From: Miscanthus floridulus
Taxonomy: Eukaryota > Streptophyta > Magnoliopsida > Poales > Poaceae
Length of the DNA stretch: 64,000 nucleotides
Reading direction: 5' to 3'
Assembly (NCBI RefSeq): GCF_019320115.1
Contig: NC_089591.1
Span: 23,042,502 to 23,106,501 of the forward strand
The translations under genes and the position numbers were made by a program. Below, in pieces: positions 10,734 to 23,394 of the stretch. The notes below the pieces were generated by a model that worked only from the letters and a program-made list of their open reading frames with translations, searched no databases and was not told the DNA's origin. Numbering within the stretch: the stretch's first letter is position 1; each line of letters begins with the position of its first letter.

Positions 10734-13700
10734 TTATTCACCTACATCCTGAGCAGATGTGATGTCCACGATGGCCTCAGCCATGACGACAAACTCTTCG
10801 AGCAGATCCTCATGCTTCTCGGGGCCATTGCCCATTTGGAAACTAGTCTCTATAGCATGGAGCTCGTACTCGGTCTAGACTTGCATTGTGGTCAGCACCA
10901 CTGATGCGCCATGATGAACGCCGTGGAGGGCGATCTCCTGAACATGGGCCAAAATGTCATGGAGGTGAGCGTTGATGAGGGAGCCCCTCATGTTAACGGC
11001 ATCTGTGGCCACGTTCACTACAAGTTGGAGGGACTCCAACTGCACCATCAGGGACTGACAATCACAGAAAATAGAAGAACTATCAAGATAAAGGCAGTGG
11101 AAATTAGAATAGAGGTGTTCCTGAAGTTTGTCTTACCCGCCACCGTGGCGTTAGACTCGACCAGCCATGCTCGAACTGCGTTGTCCTCCTCCTTGGTCTC
11201 ATGAAGAGCAGCCTAAGAGACCCTGAGGCAGATCTTGAGCTGGCCATTTTCTCAAGTTGCCTCAAAACAGCGGTTCTGAGCCGCCCTCCATGCTCGAAGA
11301 AAACATTAGGCATCATCGCCAGTTATAGGAGTCGAAAGAATCTAACGACGAAGCCGGCGCTAGAAGACACAACGTTAGAGGGCTCGTTGGCCCTAGGAAG
11401 AGGACAAAGACTATCATTCAAAATGAATCTATAGGCAAATCAGAATAGTTCATCATCACAAGCAAAAGATGTCAGTCTCACCTCATGCGTCGGAGGCATT
11501 GGCTCATTGGCATGTTTTCCTCTAGAATCTCTTTCGCTGAACTCTTGCCTTGGCTGTCCTCACTGGCCATTGGATCCATAAGAAGGGGAAAAGGATGCTA
11601 CAGAGTTTGCGAGGGTGGAGGAGTGCAAAGGAATAGGAGCGATTGCAAGTGTAGATGTGTTCGAGGCTAGAGCCCTCGGCTGGTATTTGAAGCCACAGAG
11701 CGAAGAGGTGGACTGCCTCGGGACATGCAAAAGGCAACCACAATTAATAGAAGGCGAAGCACCACCTCACTAATACCGAAGAGAATATAGCACCGGGTGA
11801 CTAAGGACAGAAGATCAAAGGGTTCTCTTAATAATAAAGGCTGTGTTTTCAGACTTAATTGGATTAAGGATGGAAGTCTGGAATTGGCTATTTAGCCAAA
11901 ACAAAGAAACACAGCGAGACAACAGAAAGTATGGTTGCCATGGGTTCTACACAAGACATATGTTGATACATGAATTACAAGTCTAGAACATCCTAGGTCA
12001 CTTTCAGAACTTCTAGTCGAATAGCATCAACTTATGCGATCTGTTGTTTATCTTCTTCGGCTGATCCAGGAATGCTCTCGAGGCTACTTCGGATGGCTCT
12101 GCCTTCTCTGACTTTGGCCAGCAGTTCCTGTTTCTTTTGTTGAATGGCATCAGGTATTTGAGTCAGGGTGGAATTATGATGATCAATGGTAGCCTTCACA
12201 TTTTCTAGCTCCTTCTCAAGTTCCACACGCCTAGCTTCTAGTTGAGACAATTCTAGGTTGATACTGAGGGAGGAATTCTTCAAATGATCAATCACCTGTG
12301 TCAGCTCTTTAGCCTCTTGCCTATTAGAGTTCCCCTTGGCCAATAAAGTTTCATGATCAAACAGGTTCCTCTAAGCCTATTTCACCTTCAGGACCTGATC
12401 TTCAAAGATAGATAAAGGAGACAAGACTCTTGAGAGAGCTGGGGATAGATTACCCTTAATGGCCAAGAAGACTCTATGCATTGGATCAGTGTCTTGTACC
12501 AAATCAGCTATATTCTTCTCAAGCATTGGTAGAACATCTCTTAGCTGATTTTTTGTCTCTTCTGGCAAGGTTTCCTTGGAGGAGGTGGCTGACGAACTAA
12601 TTTCATCTTCATCAAGATACTCCGCCAGATGAAAGAGTAGCTCAGGGCTAGAAGATCGAATGCCTACATTTAAGAGAATCTTGATTAAGAGGATTGGATC
12701 AGTTTATGATGAAATGAATGGCGAGATGAATGCAATACCTTTTCCGTGATAGCCTCTATTTGAGGAGAAGGGATAGCTGATGATGCATCAGGTGATGTCT
12801 GGTTGAATCAGCTCTAGACTCTCAACATTAATGTCTACAAACATTAGGAAAAATTTTAGCTCATGTTTTTGTAGAGAAAATAAATTGAACATATAACTTC
12901 CTTACCATCAGTTATATGCCGAACTAGGGAATAGATAATCTGAGTGTCAATAGAAATAGGATCACCCTCAGCACCAGCAGGATCGTTAAGTAGGCTATCA
13001 GGGTCCTGCTCTTGCATGGATGTTTCCTCAGGAAGTATCTGGCATGGTAAGAAGTCAGATGAAGGATGAAAAAAACTAAGTAAATCAAGAAGTTGAAGAA
13101 AGATACTCCAACGAGCGTCAAGGATAAAACTCACGTTCTCTGCTATTGTGGAGGCATCAGTTATTTCAACCGAAATTGACTCCTTTTGAGGATCGGCCGA
13201 TAGGGGTTCAACTAGTGCTAAATCAAACACTTGGAATGGTAGTACTACACAAAGAGCAGATTGGGACACAATACTCGATAACTATGAAGGAACGAGATTA
13301 GAAGTTGAATATTGGTTCGAGAAGAACATGGATTGTTTACCTAAGCAGGCTGATGATCTCATCCTACGGAGTCTTTTTCTAGTAGTGGATTTTCTGGGTC
13401 ATCCCTTGAGCTACCTTGCGCTTTGAAGATTGATATCTTATGATGGTAAGGGCAACATAAGTTTTCATCAATTTCTTCAATGAAGGTGTGGTTGATCCCA
13501 TTCTTGAAACTGGGCATGGTGGCTGATAATCTATAGGATGCCCTTTCCTGTCCAAGCTTGGAGGATTGAATTCAGTATCCTAAAAGTGTCAGTTAGAACA
13601 GTTGGCAGAGGAATCCATGGAGGAATTTCTCTAAAAAGGGGATCAAAAGTTACATCATTGTCAGAAGCGAATTCCCCGTCCAGAGCTATGCACAAAGGGT

Positions 13701-15258
13701 GGACTAACCCATAGAAAAGATGGGAGCGTCATTCTTGCCACTAGGAGTCAAAAAGAGTGGAAGAGAAGCTAACCCTAATCCAGTCATGCAAGCAAAGGGA
13801 AGGAAGATCTGATCCCAATTAGGAAGACTATGGAAGCTTCATTACCTCACTGATATCTTCTCTTGGCTTCAGTATGTTTTTGAAGAACAATTGAGGGGGA
13901 AGTTGACCAAAACCAACTGATGAGCTACGAAGGATGGATAATAGAACTCATAAGTTGGAAGATTGCCTAGAAGGAAGGAGCTTGTGGCAATTTTTCTATG
14001 ACCATGGCGAAATTCGGCTAGAAGAACGTAGGGCTTGATGAAGGAATTAAAGATTACAGCCGATGTCTCGTCCGAGCAGCCTGATTCAAATCAAAATTTG
14101 AATGGGAAGATCAGCTCATCATTCTCATCCTCATTATATGGTAGCCAAGTCCTAGATGCCTACATCGAACCCTCTATAAAACTTTTTGAAGAGATGGCCA
14201 ATATCGATATCAATTATTATGGTCGATGCAGCCTCCCCATAGCTTATGCACTGACGGGTTCTTCCTTCCTCGCCTCTATATTCCTCATCAAAGTTGGAAG
14301 AGGGGAAACTTAGACTTCCGAGATCAGGCCTTACAATCATGTGCATGTACAGGTTGAGCCACAGTTGTATCAACCACCAAGAGCCACTGATAGTATGCAC
14401 TAGTTCAGTTCTTCAGTAATTGGGCAGCTACCTGGAGCATCAGATGATAAGCAGCCCCTAGCAGATACTTTCCAAGAGGGATATCCTTGCCTACTGCCAA
14501 ATGCTCTGCCATAAGCTTATGATTGTAAGTTGGACCACAGGATGACCCACAGAAGATGAATCTCTCTAACCACATATTTAGAAAGGCCACATATTCCCTT
14601 TCAGTGACAGTTGATTCATCTCTAATATGGTTTAGAATATAACTTGCTCATCCTGTGCAATCTGATATTTTGGGTAATTTCTTGGAACCAGCACTCAAGT
14701 ATTCATAAGGCTACATTGGTCTAGTTATTCTAAGGCCGATCAACATATAAACATCGGCCAGGGTAATGGTCATTGGGCCATGACCAAAAATGAAAGCAGT
14801 TCAGGGCATTGGACTAGAAATAAGATGCGGAAATCAAGAGTGAATCATTCCTCTCCATCCCAGACAATGAAAGTGTCAAACATTAATTCAAATTATACAC
14901 CTCCCAATCTCTGGCCTTTTTCTCGGATACCCTACGAAACCAATCTCTCCACCCCTTGGGCATTTTAGGCCAGTTTCTAAAGAGAGTTTTGATATTCTAG
15001 GAGGACAAATCCACTATAGACTGTTTGGAAGGGGTTTGGTTGGTTTCTTGATGGATGAAATCAGATGGATCAGGATCACCCATAGGCCCAAGAAAATAAA
15101 CATTGGAAGTAACAGCTAATGGAATCAAGATTTCATTCCTCATTTCCTAGAAATCAGATAAAATAAATTTGAGGATAAAGGAAATACATGGTAGCGACCA
15201 ACATTTTGAGAATGGGAACTTGAAAGCATAACTCGGGGATGTGGTCATTGGTCGCCAT
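10734..15258 (-). pseudogene. Antisense accessory ORF: plant mobile domain (PMD) plus coiled-coil tail
   Basis: It lies inside copy 2 but opposite to gag. The start is ATG 15258 (MATNDHIPELCF). The aminotransferase-like plant mobile domain follows at about 14960-14150: NALNCFHF, then GHGPMTITLADVYMLIGL, EREYVAFLNMWLERFIFCGS, GKYLLGAAYHL and SWWLIQLWLNLYM are strong PMD signatures. From about 13250 down to 10734 the product is charged and helical: at 12343-12032 SLSINLELSQLEARRVELEK, near the end ESLQLVVNVATDAVNMRGSL and LLEEFVVMAEAIVDI, stop 10734-10736. A GT...AG intron candidate lies at about 11060-11139. Stops and frameshifts break it throughout. PMD proteins occur in transposons and in MAIN/MAIL-type plant proteins; biochemical role unknown. 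Confidence 0.75.
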
Positions 15259-15560
15259 TACTGCCGAGACAGATGTGAATCTAAGGAAGACCACTTGAAT
15301 AAGAGCTTGACGGGGCAAAAGATTTGCTAGGGTTGAAGCTTTGGCGATGGCGGCGTCGACTGTTGAGATTTGCTCGAGAAAGAAGGGGAAAGAAAATAGG
15401 CCGAGTGAGTCGAAAAAGTACTATTGGGACATTATAGAAGACTCGGCCTGAGAAGTCAGGAGTCAAGCAGTATATCTCAGGAGCAAAACGGTTGCGGCGT
15501 GGTAGATAGATAAATAGGAATTTTGGAATAAAATCACTTTTATCCAAAAATTGGGGGGCA

Positions 15561-17362
15561 TGTGTTTACACCAAAATTTGGAGAGAAAAATGTGAGAACT
15601 CAAAGCTTCCCAAATTGTGTCGATCAAGGACTCAGTTGCATGAAAATTGATATTAGCTGCTTCAGAGGAAACACTAGAATCGGCTCTCTTTGAATGACAT
15701 CAGCAAGTAACGATAATGGGCTATGGTTAGTGTCGGGAGATGCAAATCGGACTCTACAAAAAGGGAAAGATCAGGGTCTAAGTTATCTTAAGATTAGGAA
15801 TGTTCTCTTATATACCAAAGATTGTAATGAGTCGTACTTGAATAGGATTCATGTTTAGGCTCTGGGTATAAATATTGGACCCCGACTATTGTAAGGACAC
15901 ACATTCAATCAAATACAAGTTACTTACTTTTCTTGGCTCCAGCCACCCCTTACGAGTACGAGTAGAGTAGATCTCAGCAAGTTCTTCAGTAAGTAGGGCT
16001 GCATCGGTCCAGTTGACCCTTGACTTGTCTGTAAGTACCATCATGGCTTATACTTCTGTTCTTACGGCTGCATCGATCTGGTCGACCTCCACTGCGACTC
16101 TGGTATAAGCTAGTTATCGACTCTTGTTTAGTTCAAGTAAGGCTACATTGATCCAGTCGACCTCCACTGCTTGAACTAGATTAAGGTCAAGTTATCGGCT
16201 CTATCTAAGGGTGGCGTCCTTCAGATAGATTCATTAAGTTACCGATATTGCTTATTGCTTTCATTATTTATTTAATTACAGCACTATCACTTCGCCCGAT
16301 TGGGATTGATCTAGATCGGCCTTATATCTTGTTTAACCCATCATTTATTAATCTAAACTGATCTAATCCACACCTTAAATGATGTAGTTATGTTTTATTG
16401 GCTGTTTTGTGTCAATCTTGATCATGCATAGTGTGCGGTTAAGGCATGTCTGGTCTTAAATAGATCTATTGGCTAACAAAAACCATTCCATGGCCCGTTA
16501 TCATGGTCTGTGTGATTCTACCTCACACCCCACTATTAGCACCGTGGAGTGGGGATTGTTATTTGGTAGATCTGTTCCTGATTAGGCATGACCTTAATTA
16601 TGTGCTAATCCTGAATCGGCTATTTTAGCCGATATCGAGTGTTTTCACATATGCAATCCACGTCACGAGACCGTTGAAGTAAAGATAGGTTGAAAGATGT
16701 GTTAGCCCTAGGATCTTATTATTGTATTATGGCCTGCATGATTCTGCCTCATGCCCCACTGATATTAGTAATAAGTTAGGGTCATCGAATTTATTGTTGT
16801 TTCTATGGCCTGCATGATTCTGCCTCATGCCCCACAGGTCATAGCGATAGATGAGATCTAATATGTTCATAGATTTATCTCTATTAAATGGTTAAATGAT
16901 GATGGGCTAAATTTTCGTATAAAAAAGGATTTGGTTACTTGCAGTCACTAGCTTAGCATAAACTGATTAGTGTTGACATCCTATTGCCATTGATTAATAT
17001 TTGTCTAAATAACAATATTCATCCTAAATGATAACCGATTTTTCTTTCATAACTCCATGAGCTTTAACTGATTTATTCTTATGAGTATGCTAGAATCGGC
17101 TATTTAGTCGATCTCCTTCCACATCGACTCTCAGAGCCGCACATTCAGGACTGTCTGGCAACACCGGCATGTTCTATCTTAAATTACTGATTAGCTTTCT
17201 CTCCTTGTCAATTGCAGGGTCAAATTGACTAGCATGTCTCGGGAGGAGTGCGCAGGATCGATAATCCCTGTGTTGAAGCTAGGCGAATCTCCAGCTCCAA
17301 TGAGTGGATCCTTCCGGCTTGCTCGTGTGCCCCGGCATGGGACAAAAATTTCATGCCAACAA
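15561..17362 (+). repeat. 3' LTR of copy 2 (about 1.8 kb)
   Basis: It begins TGTGTTTACACC directly after a purine tract and ends in a GCCAACA-type end near 17362. It is homologous to 3372-5172 on the minus strand and, for its last 260 bp, to 6613-6852. A likely TATA box is at 15867-15874 (GGTATAAATATTGG). Inside are two near-identical 40-bp segments GGCCTGCATGATTCTGCCTC at about 16732 and 16808. Confidence 0.85.
15867..15874 (+). promoter_or_regulatory. LTR TATA box, copy 2
   Basis: TATAAATA, about 305 bp into the LTR, conserved with copy 1 (4868-4875, minus). Confidence 0.5.
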
Positions 17363-18440
17363 CCTCTCATATGGGTCAACAGAGCTTGACTAAACTTAAT
17401 GTAAAATAAGCAGCATATATGAGTGGAAGTTTTTATAGTCTAAATATATATGGCTCTGGTTAGAATTCAAGCTTTGTCATATAGGAACTCATCATTTAGC
17501 ATTTTTATGTTTTCAAAAGATAAATCTCTAGAACTTTAGTATCACTTGGGACAAAATAAACAGCAGCTCAAACCTTCTCATATCATATCTGTCAATTACC
17601 TAGACTTTGATCAAGCATATGCTACCCATGAGTTTCAAGTTTAGAGTAAATTTTTATATCAAAATAGTCTTATCCAAAACTCAAGAGAATTCAAGGCTGA
17701 ATACTAGGTACTTGAAAGGAATTGTAATAGAGCAACTATTCATCATTTCCATTCATCATTTCCATTCAAGACACACTATTTATTTTGTTTTAATTTTTAA
17801 ATCACACCATACTAATATATAGTTATCACAAAGATGAAATTTTTGTTGTGCTTTTAGTTATGCTTTTTTATCTTTTAACTAGGAAATGTAAAGCAAACCT
17901 AAGAATAACAAAAGGAAAGAAATACTTAGCTAGATACATGGGGATGCTCTTTCCCCAAGTTGGATGTTGTCGTGGTTGAATGTCGAAGTTGAGTGATCCT
18001 TCTCAGAGCAATCTTGTTAGTGGATGTCCTCCTTATTCATTGGGTGATGTGAGATGGATACAATTGGGTAAACTTACTCTTGATCTTGTGCATCATCCTA
18101 CAAAATGTCAACAAGGACACCAAAACTCGTGGAACGGATTAGGATAAGGGGTTAGCAGTTCATCATCCAGAGCTTAGAAATATTTTCGCATTGATAGAAT
18201 TTATTAGGATGCTTGTCTCATACATTGTTATTATATTTATTTTTTTATGCAGAATGCAATATAACTAGATGTATGTATGATATTTTTAATTTTATGCCAC
18301 CATGGTAAATAATCTTGTGGGTTTCTACACACCATAAAAGTATTTATGTGGGGCTTAAAGTTTTATAATGCAATGATGCAATTTTTATTTTATTTTCTAA
18401 GTGCAATGTAAATGCAGAAAAGTAAATATGCTAAAGTGAA
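17363..18440. other. Unassigned AT-rich DNA
   Basis: No ORF I can support. The stretch around 17937-17975 (GGGGATGCTCTTTCCCCAAG) resembles text I associate with LTR retrotransposon untranslated regions in grasses, but without a second copy in the window this cannot be confirmed. The rest is AT-rich with poly-T runs. Confidence 0.3.
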
Positions 18441-18446
18441 AATGAT

Positions 18447-18780
18447 TTATGCAATGCTAAAAAGTAAATATGGATAACTACCAATTTTACCTCCTAGTGA
18501 GGGTTTGGATTTTAAAGTCCTCTGAATAGGACTTTTCTCCAGTCTTGTTAATTCTTTAGGTGCATCTCTCGATCCTGAAGATGGAGACCTTGATGGTTGC
18601 ACCTCTTGTGATGGTGACTCTAATGATGACTCCACCTTTTTCCTTCCACACATGTTTGGTCTGTGGACTCAAATTTGGCGGAGTAGGCTCATTCTTCACA
18701 ACTAACCTTTGGGAGTTGATTCCTCCGGTGTTGGGTTGATCGATGTCTCCTCTTTGAGCGGGTCTTCTTTGGCTATTCAT
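18447..18780 (-). pseudogene. Unidentified decayed ORF
   Basis: Two overlapping minus-strand frames (18780-18556 and 18653-18447) together look like one frameshifted coding remnant that is rich in Pro, Arg, Ser and Lys (LSPQTKHVWKEKGG in one frame, SPSSGSRDAPKELTRLEKS in the other). No domain recognised. It lies directly beside the end of the Tekay-like element's 3' LTR and may belong to the older element into which that one inserted. Confidence 0.25.
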
Positions 18781-18872
18781 AAGTGGTATAACTATTAAAG
18801 CAGCGTACCTTTTCTCCTAGAAATTGGAAGTGGACTTGTCTAGATCCGACGTAGATGATTGTGTTGGTGGTG

Positions 18873-21800
18873 TGAAACGATCCTGATTTCCTCAAAGGGA
18901 AATCCATAGATTCAAAGTATAACATGATATCCCTAGGTGATCATCCCATCACATTATCATATAATAGTCGATATCATAGTCATACATCAAATACCTATCT
19001 TAAAGAGAGTACAAATAACAAGGTTTACTCATTATTACATCGCCACTTGGTGGAATCACTCATAGCATACAACATCTAGAACAACATCAAGTAGAAAGGC
19101 AATGGACGTCGACTCCATCTTCTCAACCAAACTTGAGCGTAGGAACAAGACCTCTAATCCTCCCAACCATCTCCTTGATAGTCGTACTCATGCTTAGAAC
19201 CTATCAAATAATTATCAGTACGATTTGTAATGGCCACTGGCTCCCACCCTATACTTTGTGTTTGCTTTGTGGTAGTGGAATGCAAGGGTAGACCAAAAGA
19301 CCTATTTGTGACTGTAGTTTTCATATGTGAGTATGTCAAGTTTTAATAATAATTCATCCAGTTTTAATCCATCTCATCCACATGTTCTCCCATCCCATCA
19401 TACATATCTCACCACTCTCACACTCTCTAGGTGACAAGGACGACTCCCGCTCGTACCTTGCCTCATCGGCCAAAGCCGAAAACCAACACAAGAACCCAGG
19501 TAGAGAGAAGAAAGGACTCCACTCACTAATCAAGGGAAGCATAGGTCATGGGAATATCCATATCCGAGGACACAGGCTATATGTATAGATTGATCAACTA
19601 TGTAGAGCATGTACACCTGGAACCACAAGATCACCATCATTGGTGGTGCCCCGCCTAGGTTGATACTGACTGCCTCCCAACCGGTTTGGTGCCACCCTAC
19701 CAGTCAGCCCTGGGCCACCCCAGAGTCCACTAGGCATGCTAAGACTATGAGACGTAGTATCAGGCCCCAAAGATCACTACGCTATCTTAGGAGGGTGTGG
19801 GCCATATGCTCGTACCACCCTACACTATCCACTTCCAACCTAGCAGTAGTGGCATTGTCCTAGTAGGTCAGGTAACCGACCCTCACCCATTTAGGAGGGA
19901 GTGGTGTGTACGTAGGGTCCTATGATTCGGTTCTCTTGACATACCAGTCCTTAGGGGGACTAGATAGGATATCTTCTCAACAAGGGATAACCAGCACCTC
20001 ATGCCATGATGGCACCTCCATCATGGGGTTTCATCCCACAAAGACATAGGTACCACTCATAGAGGATGCCTAGGTCACACCCTATGGAAAGACTCATCCG
20101 GTGACTCATCAAAACATCTTGCCCGATCGACTCAACCCTCACTACACACCCAAAACGCACGCCAAGATCTCCCCAGTTGTTACCACATTACTGGCACCTA
20201 GTGCCTTAACCACTCACATACAATCCTCCACCAAGCATCACATCACAGATATAATGCATAGTAGAAGTAGTAGCAAGAATGTAATCGAGCATCTAACCTA
20301 ACAGCAGGTGTGCATGGGTATAGGTTGCGACAAGGTAATGGCTCACAAGCAATTCTACCATGCAACCTATCACAGATTCATTTGCATAAAAGTAAAGCAC
20401 TAGCATCTATATTGTAGCATGTCTAATAGGATTCTACAAGGTTGGGTGGGATGTGGCACCTAGCAGGTCGTCTCCAAGATCCTCATTGTAGTCAGGGTTG
20501 TGCTCCTCAGTCTATGGCTCCTCCGAGTCTATCAAACGAGACATATAGCCGCGATAAGTGACTCCTATAGATGATCACAAAGAAGCAATAGAAATCCAAA
20601 AGATCCAAATGCACTCAAACACAAGCCTATGACGTAGAGCTCATTTTTAGAAAAATTTGGGCACTAGTTTCATATTTTTCTAAGGTCATATGAATTTTCT
20701 AAGTTTAAATTATTTTCTAAAAAAGAAAAATAAGAATTTTGAACAGTGAAGGACATGTGTTAGCACGTGATTGGATGCGAAAAATACGATCACTAGCAGG
20801 TGGGACCTACGATCAACAGTGACTGATAGGTGGGGTCAGGTCAATGGTCAGCGTTGACCGATCAATGAGCAACGTTGACTAGGCCCAATAGGCCAGGTCA
20901 TGGGCTAGATATGGGTCTAGTTGGGCCGGTCTAGGCTCGGACATGGGCCACATGGGTAGGCAGCCACGTGGCATGTGTAGGACCGCAATTGGGCTCAGTC
21001 TACATGTGTGGCTCATGGTGGACCGGGTGGCGCGGGTCTATGGACCTTAGACTCATTCCGCGGTGGAACACGTTCGCTCCTCTCTCTTCTCCCTTTGGCT
21101 CATGGTCAATCGGGCATAGGTAGGTTCAGGTGAAGGGGCACAGCTGCCTCCCCCTCTCCTCTATTACTCACAGCGGTGCCCTTCATTGGTGGTGAGCTCG
21201 CTCAGCCATGTGATACGGTGACCTAGTAGGGCGGCTAAGAGGCTCTATGACTTCAGTGGGGCCATGGTGAGTTCATCGACGAGCTAAAAATGGCACTTTA
21301 TCCACTAGTGAAGCTTCCCCATGCCATGAAGGTCATGGCTAGGGCTCTAGGAGTGGCATTAAGGGCACTGGTTTGGCTACCCATGATAGCAGCATTGCGA
21401 CCATGATGGGGCATTGCGGTGAGGTCTCTACAACCTCAATTGAAGCCAATTGGTGGCTCCTTTTCTCCAATTGGGCCACGGGGACCTAGAGGCAGCAGTA
21501 GAGTCTGCATCAGTGGTGAGGTGTGTGGCGGCGCTTCGGTGAGCTTATGGCTATGGTGAAACAAGGCAAGGTGGGGGCTTTTCGTCCAACCAGCTACATG
21601 GCGGGGTGTGTGCGAGTTGACGGTGAACCTCATCGGTCCCTCCTCGCATCACGAGGTGGCTAGGATTGGTAAGAACTAGGCGGTGGCATAGGAGGTGCGT
21701 GGCTCCAATGAGGTGGAACATGGCTAGCAGCTCCTAGGGGTCTCCTTCCCCTTCTACCTAGCGCACATCATGTCCCACAGGTGAGGTGAATCTCGTTAAG

Positions 21801-23360
21801 GCGCTTGTCCTATCTCTACCAGCCCAAGGTAACCGGAACTGTGGCGGCACCATGGGTGGCCTTAGTCATAGCAACCGTGTGGTGTATAGTGAGGGCACAT
21901 CGGTGTTCCTGACCATCTAAGGCTCAGTAAGGCTGGGTCCTTGGTCAGTGTATGTGTGTGCATGTGTGTGGTGCACCATGTTGGCGAAAAGGGTGGCCTT
22001 TGGCCCTCCCAATGGGGAGAACACGTGGTGTGGCTTGACACATCCATAGTGGCAAGCACGAGAGAGTAGGTCGGGGGCTCACCGTGGTCACGGGGTAGGT
22101 AGGATGGTGGTGCAGTGGCAGTTGACTCCATGGCGAGGTGGTGTAGTGCTATGCCAAGCAGCTACAACGAGGAAGATGATCGGGGCGCTGTCTTCTTCTT
22201 CGACGAGGTCATGTGACTCTGGTGGGCTTAGCTCCTTCCCTCCCTCCTACTCCTTCCTCTTTCTCCTCCTCTAGGGTGTCATGGTAGTTCATGGGTTGCC
22301 ACAAATTGAAGGCACAGTGAAGGGAAGGCGCTAGGGCTCCAAGGATGGGGGTTTATTAGGGGGCCACGACTATGGAGGCGGCGTACGGCGAATCGAGGGG
22401 AAGAGGGCATGTGGAAGGTGATCAGGGGATCCAGCTTAGGGTTTTAGGGAGTGGGGGTGAGTGTGGTTGCCTTGGTGCTCCTATTTTCATGTGGTGGTCG
22501 GTCAAGGGTGCGTATGGTGGTGGTAAGTGGTGGTAGGCAAGCTCTGTGGGTTGTGGGTCATGGCGCTCACGTCAGCGGGTAGGTGGGTGCCAGCTGAGGT
22601 AGGTGGTGGTGCAGTTCATCGACATGGCGAGCATCCACACACATACTAGCAAGGGGTAGGGCATGGATGGATGGCATGGTGAGAGGCATGGCATGATGCT
22701 CTACTTCATTTAAAGCAGAGAGGGAGAGCAGGGTCGGGGATGACAGGGCGGGCCTACCGGTCAGCGATAGCGGGAGGGTGACGCTGGGCGCGGCATGGTG
22801 GTAGGCCGCTGTTGGGCCGACTTGGCCATGCACAGGCGTGGACGTGCATGGGAGCATAGACACAGTGCTAGTCCATGGCACGGGCAAAGCAGGTTGGTGC
22901 ATGCGTACGGTAGAGGACACAAGTGCTTGGCCGCTTGCTGCTAGCTGGGCATCGTTGGCTTTTCTATTTTCCTCCCTTTTCCCAATTCCTTTTCTATTTC
23001 TATTCCTATTTCCACACTACACCTAGGGCTCCTTTGCATGTATACATGTGTTGCCAACATGTATACACCCTAGTGGGTTCCACTAGAGGTCATCTAAGGC
23101 TTTAGGGTCCAAGCCATAGGTTGGCAACACACACAATAGTTTGTTATAATGTTTAATTGATTTTATTGCATCACATAAAATCATGAAGAAGCAACTTATG
23201 AATGGAATTAAAATGCAACAATGCTCAACCATGCTAACTTGGGTTCTACTTGTGCAACTACATGGGTGGTTTCCTAGTATGCACACTCACCATGCATGGG
23301 TTTTGTTAGAAAAAGTTTTAATTTTAGATTTTTGGGTATTGGAAAACCTGGGTTGTTACA
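18873..23360 (-). repeat. 3' LTR of Tekay-like element (4488 bp)
   Basis: On the minus strand it starts TGTAACAACC at 23360 and ends GTTTCA at 18873. It lacks two segments present in the other LTR (a roughly 48-bp block at 30807-30855 and a roughly 100-bp block at 32096-32200 of the 5' LTR). Its low-entropy G/T-rich middle (21000-22900) produces many spurious open frames on both strands, none of which looks coding. Confidence 0.85.
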
Positions 23361-23374
23361 GTCATCCCCTCTCA
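23361..23374 (-). promoter_or_regulatory. Polypurine tract of Tekay-like element
   Basis: Minus strand AGAGGGGATGAC immediately precedes the LTR start TGTAACAACC, the expected place for plus-strand priming. Confidence 0.6.
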
Positions 23375-23394
23375 TAGGAATCTCATCTCAGAGA

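Larger units (their letters stand above)
6613..17362 (+). mobile_element. Ty3/gypsy retrotransposon, Tat-like, pol-deleted (copy 2)
   Basis: The plus strand holds a 240-bp remnant of the 5' LTR (6613-6852), a primer-binding site, gag-protease (6890-10217), a reverse-transcriptase scrap near 10395, a long antisense ORF (15258-10734), a purine-rich tract (TTGGGGGGCATG, 15551-) and a full 3' LTR (15561-17362). Integrase, RNase H and nearly all of the reverse transcriptase are missing, so this copy could at best be mobilised in trans. The internal region is about 8.7 kb. No target-site duplication can be checked because the 5' LTR is truncated. Confidence 0.8.

Noticed and set aside
15281..15547. 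88-codon minus-strand frame upstream of the PMD ORF
   Set aside because: It overlaps the 5' leader of the antisense ORF; the PMD start at 15258 is in another frame and the peptide has no conserved features.
22567..22920. 117-codon minus-strand frame in the 3' LTR
   Set aside because: The equivalent place in the other LTR does not keep the frame; no recognisable protein.
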